From JANXUC01 sp043749225 (GTDB taxonomy: Bacteria > Acidobacteriota > Terriglobia > Terriglobales > Acidobacteriaceae), in NCBI GenBank assembly GCA_043749225.1, contig JAYVEP010000133.1:1-32221 (forward strand): DNA of 32,221 nt. Reading direction: 5' to 3'. The position numbers and the translations under genes are program-made. Shown here one piece after another: positions 1 through 7,100 of the stretch; position 1 is the stretch's first letter; every line of letters begins with the position of its first letter. The notes under the pieces are model-generated. The model saw nothing but the letters and a program-made list of their open reading frames with translations, was not told where the DNA came from and did not search any database.

Positions 1-2
1 CA

Positions 3-1223
3 ACTCTCGGCGTTAAGAAGAGCGCTTCCGCGGAGGAAATCCGCAAAGCGTTCAAGAAGCTTGCGCGCAAATACCATCCCGACGTAAACCCGGGCGACAA
101 GTCCGCCGAAGAAAAATTCAAGCTCCTCTCCGAAGCCAACGAAGTTCTCAGCGATCCCAAGAAGCGAAAGGTTTACGATCAGCTCGGCTTTTACTCCGAC
201 AACATTGCCCCGGCTACGGCGGAAGCCTACGCGCGTGGCGGTGGCTCTCCCGGCGCAACTGGCGGCAGCGGATTCCCTGGCGGTGGTTTTCCCGGAAAAA
301 GCACCGGTCCGGGTGGGGCCGGTTTCGATTTTGGCGGCTTCGACTTCTCCGACCTCTTCGACAGCGCCGGAAAAAAGTCCGCCCGCAGCAGCGGAAGCAC
401 AACAGCAGGCGGTGGAGGTTTCCGCGACATCTTTTCCAACATTTTCTCTGGACGCGGAGGCCAGCAAGAGGGAGGTCCCGAGGCTGGCACGGATTTGGAA
501 TATCAAGTCCGCGTACCCTTCTGGGAAGCCATCCGAGGCGGCGTGATTCGTCTCAACATTTCGCGACGCGACACCTGCCAAACCTGTCACGGCAGCGGCA
601 TCATCGAATCTCCCGGCATGTGCCGACAATGCGGAGGCAGCGGACAGATCACACAAACTGGCGGTCGCATGAAGTTTAATGCGGCTTGTCCTAACTGCCA
701 CGGTACCGGCAAGAACATCACGACCTGCCACACCTGCGGCGGCGAAGGCGCCTTGAATCGCACCGAGCCCATGGAAGTTCGTATCAAAGCCGGAACGCGT
801 GATGGCCAGCGTATCCGTTTAGCAGGCAAGGGCAATGCCGGAGTTCGCGGCGGTACCCACGGTGATCTGTTCGTCATTATCCGTGCAGGAGAACACCCAA
901 TTTTCCGCCGCGATGGAGACGATATTTATCTAACCGTCCCAATCAATGCCACGGAAGCTGCGCTCGGAGCCAAAATCGAAGTTCCCACCATCGATGGCCG
1001 TGCATTGCTGAAAATTCCTCCCGGTACAGCCTCAGGGCAGAAGCTTCGTTTGCGCGAGAAAGGTGTAGCGTCGGCCTCCAAAGAAGGTATCCGCGGCGAT
1101 GAAATTGTCGAGGTTCAGATTACGGTCCCTATGCCCCGCGACGAACGCACCAAAGAACTTTTGCGAGAACTGGCCCATCTGAATCCAGAAGATCCGCGGG
1201 CGGAATTGTGGACCAAAGTCTAG
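3..1223 (+). CDS. dnaJ: Chaperone protein DnaJ (5' end outside the window)
   Basis: Hsp40 co-chaperone that stimulates the DnaK ATPase and delivers unfolded clients in the cytoplasm. The reading frame is open from the window edge, so the start codon and first J-domain residues are missing. Visible in order: the end of a J domain with its HPD triad (about 75-83), a long Gly/Phe-rich linker (about 230-480), four zinc-binding CxxCxGxG repeats (CQTCHGSG, CRQCGGSG, CPNCHGTG, CHTCGGEG, about 570-760), then the C-terminal client-binding domains. The four repeats and the G/F linker make this a type I DnaJ rather than CbpA, which lacks the zinc finger. dnaK or grpE would be expected upstream but cannot be seen. 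The tRNA gene follows on the same strand after about 115 bp. Confidence 0.95.
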   Translation, partial: TLGVKKSASAEEIRKAFKKLARKYHPDVNPGDKSAEEKFKLLSEANEVLSDPKKRKVYDQLGFYSDNIAPATAEAYARGGGSPGATGGSGFPGGGFPGKSTGPGGAGFDFGGFDFSDLFDSAGKKSARSSGSTTAGGGGFRDIFSNIFSGRGGQQEGGPEAGTDLEYQVRVPFWEAIRGGVIRLNISRRDTCQTCHGSGIIESPGMCRQCGGSGQITQTGGRMKFNAACPNCHGTGKNITTCHTCGGEGALNRTEPMEVRIKAGTRDGQRIRLAGKGNAGVRGGTHGDLFVIIRAGEHPIFRRDGDDIYLTVPINATEAALGAKIEVPTIDGRALLKIPPGTASGQKLRLREKGVASASKEGIRGDEIVEVQITVPMPRDERTKELLRELAHLNPEDPRAELWTKV

Positions 1224-1339
1224 GCAAGTCGAGCGACACCGAGTCGAGCACTCCTACCCGCAGTGACCATGGTGTTGGACGGAAGCTGACCGAGTAGGCT
1301 AGAATCAAGAGATTCCTTCCGCAATGAGCTTCAACAAGT

Positions 1340-1415
1340 GGGCCTGTGGCGCAGCTGGGAGCGCGCTTCCATGGCATGGAAGAGGTCGTCGGTTCGATCC
1401 CGACCAGGTCCACCA
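1340..1415 (+). tRNA. tRNA-Ala (anticodon GGC), CCA encoded
   Basis: A full cloverleaf can be folded by hand. The acceptor stem pairs GGGCCTG (1340-1346) with CAGGTCC (1405-1411) and includes the G3-U70 wobble pair that marks alanine tRNAs. The D stem is GCGC/GCGC. The anticodon stem CTTCC/GGAAG encloses the loop ATGGCAT, with anticodon GGC at 1373-1375. The variable loop is AGGTC, the T stem is GTCGG/CCGAC with loop TTCGATC, and the discriminator A is followed by an encoded CCA at 1413-1415. It decodes GCC and GCU codons. Confidence 0.95.
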
Positions 1416-1490
1416 AATAAAGCCACCTAGAATCAATCACTTCCCGGTCGTTTGCGCCAATCGTACAAAAATCGTCCATTCGTCTCGGCT

Positions 1491-2230
1491 ATGTTTGGTT
1501 CGGTGCTGTACGTTCTAGGGCCGCTCGTGCTCCCCCCTCATTCCAATCTCGGGCATCGGCCAGATGGGGAAGACCTCAGCCGTTAACGTGATGATCTGGA
1601 ACGCGTGGGGTATTCTCTCCGCCGTCTTCGGCGCGCTGATCACCGCGATCCACATCAATCATGTCAGCGACGTGCTGGGTACGAGTTCCTGGGTTTTCTA
1701 CGGGGTTTGCCGGATTCGGTCATGCTCGGTTTGGTCAGCATCTTCTATGCGCTTGCTGTCGCTCTGGTGCCTTTGATTGCCAAACGGATTATTTCCGGCG
1801 ACGTGGGATCGAGTGCATTGGCCTTGGTGCGCGCGGGCGGCTTTGCCGTTGGCGCGGCTCTCGCGGGTGTGAGTGGGCTCGCCACGGGACCGGAGCATCT
1901 GGAGCGTCCGGTGGAAGTTCGGCCGGGGCCGGCGGCGGAGTGGGCGCAGGTGCTGCCAGCACATCGGCGAGTATGACGTCTTCAACTCCCGCCCCCAACA
2001 CCCTCGATGGGTTCGTTCCTGCGTTCCGGCATCGCCGACGCCACGAATAGCGGCGCAAGTCCCGCACGCCTTCCCCCGGCACGAACGGCGCGTCGAGCAA
2101 CGGCAGCCGGGCTGCAGCCGCTGGTACCAAGGCAGGCGGGACCGGCTCCGGCTCCAGTTACCGTCCACGGACTAGAAGACAAAGAATGAGTCGCTCCCCT
2201 TCACAAGCAGTCGCCACGCGCAGGAAGTGA
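1491..2230 (+). pseudogene. Degraded polytopic membrane protein, VirB6/TrbL-like
   Basis: Hydrophobic segments of one membrane protein lie in different frames. A fragment around MFGSVLYVLGPLVL (from 1491) breaks at a run of C near 1530. A second frame carries MGKTSAVNVMIWNAWG and ALITAIHINHVSDVLG (1564-1700). A third carries GLVSIFYALAVALVPLIAKR and IISGDVGSSALALV (about 1720-1900). The tail is Gly/Ser/Ala-rich, jumps frame again, and ends in an Arg-rich stretch (RPRTRRQRM) before the stop at 2228-2230. The order of hydrophobic blocks followed by a low-complexity tail resembles VirB6/TrbL proteins of type IV secretion. That family call is from memory and weaker than the call of pseudogene. 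At least three frameshifts and no complete start support decay. It lies directly downstream of a tRNA gene. Confidence 0.55.
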
Positions 2231-2359
2231 GCCTGTGTGTGGAGTTGCCGGTTGGTTTAGCTCACAAGAATTCACCAATCGTTACGCCTTCCCCTGCAAT
2301 TGCTAACGTCCGGTCATTCGTGCAAGATAGACTTGCCTTAGCTGTCATGTATTCAACGT

Positions 2360-3325
2360 ATGATGCCGCTGCTCAAAATTGAAGATCTCTCCGTACAGTA
2401 TGCGTCGGGAAGCGTCACGTCTCAGGCGCTCCGCGGGGTTAGCTGCGAAATACACAGTGGCGAGGTCGTGGGAATCTTGGGCGAATCGGGATGCGGCAAA
2501 AGCACACTTGCCCTTGCCATCCTCGGAGTATTGCCGCCGTCAGCCGAATCTTCCGGAGGATCGATCCAATTCGGAGGGCACGAATTAATGAGCTTGTCCG
2601 AACGAGAGATGCGGTCCATTCGCGGGGCGCAAATATCTCTGATCGGGCAGGAGCCGGTCATGGCCTTGAACCCAGTCCGGCGCGTTGGCTCACAAGTTGC
2701 CGACGTCGTTGCGGCGCACAACGGCTGGAGCGGCAATCGCTGCCGGGAGGTCGCGCTGGAAGTTTTAAGCGAGGTTGGTTTGCGCGAACCGGACCTGATT
2801 TACCGGGCTTACCCTCATCAACTCAGCGGTGGACAGCGGCAGCGGATCGTGATTGCGCAAGCACTGGTGTGCCGTCCCGCGCTGCTGGTCGCCGATGAAC
2901 CCACGAGCTCGCTGGATACAACGCTGCAACGGGAAATTCTCGAGCTGCTGAAAAAACTGCGTTCCTCCCACGGCCTGACCATCCTGTTGATTGGCCACAA
3001 TCCGGCGGTGCTGGCGGAAATTGCCGATCGCATCCTTGTTCTCTATGCAGGTCAGGTTGTGGAGGAGGGTCGAGCGGAGGATGTTCTTAATTCCCCTTTT
3101 CATCCATATACGCAGGCCCTATTGCGGTGCCTTCCAAGAAAGAGTGAAGGTCGCGCGCAGCTTGAAACGATTCCCGGCGAGCCGCCAAATATGGTCACAC
3201 CGCCGCAGGGCTGCTCGTTTGCGCCGCGTTGCGGGGAACGCATGGATGTGTGTTTACTCCAGTCGCCGCAAAATTTTTACCTGGCACCGGATCGTCGTGT
3301 GCGCTGTTTCAAATATGGCGGATAA
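2360..3325 (+). CDS. Peptide-type ABC transporter ATP-binding protein (OppD/DppD-like)
   Basis: Cytoplasmic ATPase of an oligopeptide/dipeptide/nickel-type importer, 321 residues, the usual length for OppD/DppD. Walker A is GESGCGKS (residues 41-48), the signature LSGGQRQR begins at residue 155, and Walker B is LLVADE (175-180). The C-terminal oligopeptide-transporter extension carries four cysteines (285, 291, 298, 316) in the spacing that holds an iron-sulfur cluster in this family. Two adjacent ATGs occur at 2360 and 2363, with no strong ribosome-binding site before either. It is the first gene of a four-gene run and its end overlaps the next ATPase. Peptides are the likeliest substrate, but nickel or sugars are possible and cannot be told apart from the ATPase. 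Confidence 0.92.
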   Translation: MMPLLKIEDLSVQYASGSVTSQALRGVSCEIHSGEVVGILGESGCGKSTLALAILGVLPPSAESSGGSIQFGGHELMSLSEREMRSIRGAQISLIGQEPVMALNPVRRVGSQVADVVAAHNGWSGNRCREVALEVLSEVGLREPDLIYRAYPHQLSGGQRQRIVIAQALVCRPALLVADEPTSSLDTTLQREILELLKKLRSSHGLTILLIGHNPAVLAEIADRILVLYAGQVVEEGRAEDVLNSPFHPYTQALLRCLPRKSEGRAQLETIPGEPPNMVTPPQGCSFAPRCGERMDVCLLQSPQNFYLAPDRRVRCFKYGG

Positions 3326-4169
3326 GACGGCGGACAAGACGATGGATATCCAGAGGCAGACTCTAGTGCGAGTGGAAGGTCTCCGGAAGAGTTATGAGCG
3401 GGGATCTGTTTGGTCACGACACAAGAACCTGATATCGGCTCTCCGCGATGTCGATCTGGAAATCGCAGAGGGTTCCTCGATGGCCCTTGTGGGTGAGTCT
3501 GGCTCAGGAAAGTCGACACTGGCGCGCTGTTTGGCCGGCTTGGAAGAACCCACTGGCGGACAGATTTGGTTCGATGGAAAAAATTTACTCACGCTGCGTG
3601 GCGAAGTTTTTTTTCGGATGCGCCGCGAAATTCAGTTGGTCTTTCAAGATTCTGCCACCGCTCTCAACCCGCGCTTCTCCGCCGAAGAAATCATCTCTGA
3701 ACCTCTCGCGATTCAGGGCGAGTCCGCCAAGAAGAGGAAGCAAGTTGCTACGGAGTGGATGGAGCGGATTGGTCTGCCTGGGGCGTGGCTCCAACGACGA
3801 CCGCACGAATTCAGCGGCGGGCAGCGGCAGCGTCTCGCGATTGCTCGCGCTCTTGTGATGCAGCCGCGCCTGCTGATTCTGGATGAAGCGCTCGCTGGAC
3901 TGGACCTTTCCGTCCAGGCGCAAATCGTTAATTTGTTGCAAAATTTGCAAGCATGGAACGGACTCACTTATCTTTACATCTCACATGACCTTGGTTTGAT
4001 GGGCACCATCGCGGACGAAATCGCTGTTTTGCACGACGGGCAGATCGTAGAGCGGCAGACAACGGAACGGCTGTTTGCCCATCCGCGGCACACAGTGACG
4101 CAGGGTCTGTTGGATGCCATCCCAGGGAGAGATTTGGACGATTCACCGCCTGCGCAGGCAGATGCATGA
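3315..4169 (+). CDS. Peptide-type ABC transporter ATP-binding protein (OppF/DppF-like, short)
   Basis: Second ATPase of the importer, expected to pair with the preceding one. Walker A is GESGSGKS (residues 60-67) and the signature FSGGQRQR starts at residue 166. Walker B is LLILDE (Asp190-Glu191) followed by ALAGLD instead of the usual PTSALD or PVSALD. The protein is 284 residues, and the C-terminal cysteine-bearing extension of its partner is absent. The frame is open much further upstream, but that part overlaps the previous gene. ATG 3315 gives an 11-bp overlap and is the likely start; ATG 3342 is an alternative that removes only nine residues. The stop overlaps the next start in ATGA, implying translational coupling. 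Confidence 0.9.
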   Translation: MADKTADKTMDIQRQTLVRVEGLRKSYERGSVWSRHKNLISALRDVDLEIAEGSSMALVGESGSGKSTLARCLAGLEEPTGGQIWFDGKNLLTLRGEVFFRMRREIQLVFQDSATALNPRFSAEEIISEPLAIQGESAKKRKQVATEWMERIGLPGAWLQRRPHEFSGGQRQRLAIARALVMQPRLLILDEALAGLDLSVQAQIVNLLQNLQAWNGLTYLYISHDLGLMGTIADEIAVLHDGQIVERQTTERLFAHPRHTVTQGLLDAIPGRDLDDSPPAQADA

Positions 4170-5134
4170 CTTACTTGGCGCGGCGGCTAATTCACGGTGT
4201 CGTTGTCTTGCTGGGTGTTTCGTTGCTTTCGTTTGCGCTTCTGGAACTCGCTCCGGGCAACTACTTCGACGAGATGCGACTCAATCCGCAGATTTCGCCG
4301 GAGACTGTGGCGGCTTTGAGAACGCAGTACGGAATGGACCGACCTCTTCCCGTACGCTACGCGCTTTGGCTGCGTTCGGTCGCTCGGGGAGACTGGGGCT
4401 ACTCGTTTGCTTACAATTTGCCAGTCGCACCGTTGCTCTGGAGTCGCGCGCTCAACACACTGTGGCTGACAGTTCCGGCGGGATTGCTGGCTTGGATGGC
4501 GGCAGTTCTCCTCGGTGTGCTGGCCGCGAACCGGGCGGGAGGCTGGCTTGACCGACTCACCGCCGCAGGTAGTTCGACTCTGTTGATCGTGCCCGATCTG
4601 CTTTTGGCTTTGCTCCTCCTCGTTGTCGCGGTCCGCACCGGGATCTTTCCGGCAGGGGGGATGGTCTCCCTCAATCACGAACATCTGAGCATACCGGGAA
4701 AGATTCGGGACTTGCTAGCGCATCTGATTCTGCCGGTTGCCGCACTGGTCATGGGAACACTGCCAATGTTTTTTCGCCACGTACGGACGGGCATGGTGGA
4801 GGCGTTGGGTGCATCCTCGGTGCAGGCCGCTCGATCCCTTGGGCTTCCGCGAAGCCGAGTACTTCTTGGATACGCCTTGCCTCTCGCTGCGAACCCGCTC
4901 ATTTCGTTGCTGGGGTTGTCGTTCGCGACGCTGCTTAGCGGTTCGTTATTGGTGGAAGTGGTGATGAGTTGGCCAGGTTTAGGTCCTATGTTGCTGGAAG
5001 CGATTCTGGCGCGCGATCTGTACCTCGTGATTGGGGCGGTTATGCTGTCGGCTCTATTCCTGGTGGCTGGGAATTTCTTCACTGACATCATCCTCTATCT
5101 TGTCGATCCCAGAATTCGGACTGGGAAGGCATGA
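4166..5134 (+). CDS. Peptide-type ABC transporter permease (OppB/DppB-like)
   Basis: Inner-membrane permease subunit, 322 residues. It begins with a basic N-terminus and a first membrane span (about residues 8-28). A periplasmic region typical of OppB/DppB follows, with LRTQYGMDRPLPVRY, then about five further membrane spans. The cytoplasmic loop that contacts the ATPases carries the EAA-type sequence EALGASSVQAARSLGLPRSR. The start overlaps the upstream stop (ATGA at 4166-4169) and its own stop overlaps the next permease in the same way, so the four importer genes form an operon. Confidence 0.92.
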   Translation: MTYLARRLIHGVVVLLGVSLLSFALLELAPGNYFDEMRLNPQISPETVAALRTQYGMDRPLPVRYALWLRSVARGDWGYSFAYNLPVAPLLWSRALNTLWLTVPAGLLAWMAAVLLGVLAANRAGGWLDRLTAAGSSTLLIVPDLLLALLLLVVAVRTGIFPAGGMVSLNHEHLSIPGKIRDLLAHLILPVAALVMGTLPMFFRHVRTGMVEALGASSVQAARSLGLPRSRVLLGYALPLAANPLISLLGLSFATLLSGSLLVEVVMSWPGLGPMLLEAILARDLYLVIGAVMLSALFLVAGNFFTDIILYLVDPRIRTGKA

Positions 5135-6153
5135 GCAGAAATAGAACAGTACTGTCTGCTGTCTTGATTCTGGTGACTGCGCATGCGTTGGCGCTCATGG
5201 CAGGAGTTTTCGCACCTTACGATTCGTCCGGCCAGGATCGGGATCGCCCGTACGCGCCGCCGATGCGTTTGCATTTTGTGGATAAGGCCGGGAAGTGGCA
5301 CGCTAGGCCATTTGTCTATGCGTGGAATGCGGAACCGGGCGCGTTTGCTCGATATCAAGAGGATCGTTCGCGTAGCTACGCGTTGCGTTTCTTTGTTCGA
5401 GTGCCGCGAGAGCAGTTTGGTGAACCACCAAGCTCCGAGCTTCGACTGGTAGGCGTAGACTCTCCTGGGCGATGGCTGCTACTGGGCACGGACGGATATG
5501 GCCGCGATCAGTTTTCCCGTCTGCTCTATGGCGGACGGATTTCTCTGTTTGCAGGATTGCTGGCTGCCGCGCTCTCGCTGGGACTTGGCGCGCTGATCGG
5601 GACAGTTGCGGGTTACTATGGGCGATCCGTGGACAGCGTCCTGATGCGCCTTACGGAGATATTTCTCGCTATGCCATGGCTCTACTTGCTTTTAGCGGTG
5701 CGGGCTTTCTTGCCTTTGCGGATCAGCCCGGAGGCGGCATTCTTTCTCTTAATTGCCGTAATTGGAACGGTAGGTTGGGCGCGACCTGCGCGGCTGGTCA
5801 GAGGAGTCGTCCTTAGCGCCAAAGAAAGGAACTATGTGCTGGCGGCGAGGGGATTCGGCGCCTCCAAGTTTTATCTCATGCGGCGGCATGTTCTTCCTCA
5901 AGTGTCCGGCGTAATTCTCACGCAGGCGGCACTGCTGGTTCCGCAATTCATTTTGGCGGAAGTTGCGCTTTCGTTTTTCGGTCTCGGCGTGGTCGAACCC
6001 ACGCCGAGTTGGGGGAACATGCTGGCCTCGGTGCAGCAGTACTCTGTGCTGGCTAGCTACTGGTGGATGCTGGCTCCGGCACTGGTCCTCATACCTGTAA
6101 CCTGGGCTTACTCCGTCGTGGCGAATGCATTCCACGAACGAACTGTGTTGTAG
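5131..6153 (+). CDS. Peptide-type ABC transporter permease (OppC/DppC-like) with enlarged periplasmic segment
   Basis: Second permease, 340 residues, with an ATGA overlap at 5131. The first membrane span (about residues 8-28) is followed by roughly 90 residues with no membrane span before the family sequence LGTDGYGRDQFSRLLYGGR. In ordinary OppC/DppC that gap is about 40-50 residues. The extra segment is hydrophilic with several aromatic and Arg residues. The remaining spans and the coupling loop (VLAARGFGASKFYLMRRHVL) are typical. The gene ends the contiguous importer operon. The next gene is on the other strand, and the solute-binding protein lies beyond it. Confidence 0.9.
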   Translation: MSRNRTVLSAVLILVTAHALALMAGVFAPYDSSGQDRDRPYAPPMRLHFVDKAGKWHARPFVYAWNAEPGAFARYQEDRSRSYALRFFVRVPREQFGEPPSSELRLVGVDSPGRWLLLGTDGYGRDQFSRLLYGGRISLFAGLLAAALSLGLGALIGTVAGYYGRSVDSVLMRLTEIFLAMPWLYLLLAVRAFLPLRISPEAAFFLLIAVIGTVGWARPARLVRGVVLSAKERNYVLAARGFGASKFYLMRRHVLPQVSGVILTQAALLVPQFILAEVALSFFGLGVVEPTPSWGNMLASVQQYSVLASYWWMLAPALVLIPVTWAYSVVANAFHERTVL

Positions 6154-6219
6154 ATGTGAAATATCTGGCGGGAAAGCGGCACTCCGGACGTCCTCCCCAC
6201 CGCACCGACGATCCGCGGC

Positions 6220-6867
6220 TCAGCTGATGGCGACGTGTTTCTCGCGCAAGTGGTAACACACCTTGCAACCGTTCACGCTCAGGTTCTTGGTAAGGTATCC
6301 ACACTGCCGACACACGTAGTAGTTTGTCTTCAATGACTTCTGCAAGGTGCCGAGATGCTCGGAGGCGTATCCCAGATAGTCGATAAACGATGCCTCGACG
6401 CGGCTCGCATCGCTCATGCTGCGGAGCGCGGCCTTGAAATGCTCACGTTGCAGGCCAGCAGTGAACGCGGGAAAGGTGGTTTCTTGATAGCCCGCATGCA
6501 AGGTGATCTCGGTACGAAGATTTTCAGCCGTAGCACGAACCTCGAAAGTTTGCGGTACGACCTCCGGCTGGTGACCGACCTTTTTCAAGGCCAGCGCCAA
6601 ATTTCTCGCATGCACTTGCTGGCTCTGCGCCATGGCTCGGAAGAGGCTGGCCACCGATCCGTAGCCTTCCTCGTCCGCCTTCTGTGCAAACGCACGCGAG
6701 CGCAGCATGGCATTGTTTTCCAGGTTCCAGGCATCCCTCAGCACCTTCACGCTCTTCAATGCCGCGTTCGAACCACCCTTGATCTCAGCGAACCCTTGGG
6801 AAGCCAACGCTCCCACCAAAAGCGCGGCCAACATCAGCACGTTTCTCGAGATCGCCAAGTTGTTCAT
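6220..6867 (-). CDS. Exported rubrerythrin-like protein with C-terminal rubredoxin-type cysteine motif
   Basis: 215 residues. A signal peptide (hydrophobic about residues 8-23, then SQGFAE) precedes a ferritin-like four-helix region in rubrerythrin style. The C-terminus has two CxxC pairs (Cys186/189 and Cys201/204, YVCRQCGY and CKVC), as in the rubredoxin domain. By eye, several di-iron ligands are missing: the first ExxH is QxxH (Gln83/His86), and the second half lacks its ExxE and ExxxH residues, though Glu50 is kept. Rubrerythrins normally reduce peroxide in the cytoplasm, so an exported copy with a weakened iron site may do something else. The start is ATG 6867 because AGGGAG lies six bases upstream; an in-frame ATG at 6873 would abut that site. 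It lies between importer operon and solute-binding gene, on the opposite strand. Confidence 0.82.
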   Translation of the reverse strand: MNNLAISRNVLMLAALLVGALASQGFAEIKGGSNAALKSVKVLRDAWNLENNAMLRSRAFAQKADEEGYGSVASLFRAMAQSQQVHARNLALALKKVGHQPEVVPQTFEVRATAENLRTEITLHAGYQETTFPAFTAGLQREHFKAALRSMSDASRVEASFIDYLGYASEHLGTLQKSLKTNYYVCRQCGYLTKNLSVNGCKVCYHLREKHVAIS

Positions 6868-6873
6868 AAACAT

Positions 6874-6879
6874 CTCCCT
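6874..6879 (-). promoter_or_regulatory. Ribosome-binding site of the rubrerythrin-like gene
   Basis: AGGGAG read on the minus strand, six bases before ATG 6867. It decides the start in favour of 6867 over the in-frame ATG at 6873, which would have no spacing. Confidence 0.7.
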
Positions 6880-7100
6880 GTGGCCAGATTCCGTTTTGCG
6901 AAGTGGCGGAACGAGTTGGGAGGACCCCTAAAGGCAATTCGAGTGCCCTTGTGAGTCCTGATCAGACTTGTGTTATGACAGTAAGGGTCGCGAAGATTGC
7001 AACCTGATATAGGTACCCTGACAAATACGTGCGCCCAGCAGGTAGAATTCGGGACATTACGTTTGTTGGTAGTCGCGGTGCTCGTGAAAGCTGGATGTCC

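Noticed and set aside
1324..1518. Open reading frame of 64 codons across the tRNA region
   Set aside because: It contains the whole tRNA-Ala gene and encodes nothing recognisable.
2231..2359. Promoter for the importer operon with TTGCCT and TATGAT
   Set aside because: The spacing is about 20 bases, and the -10-like element overlaps the start codon, so it is not credible.
2991..3314. Long N-terminal extension of the second ATPase
   Set aside because: It lies inside the first ATPase gene in another frame; the family N-terminus begins after 3315.
7029..7100. Upstream GTG start for the solute-binding protein
   Set aside because: It would put 24 residues in front of a good signal peptide.
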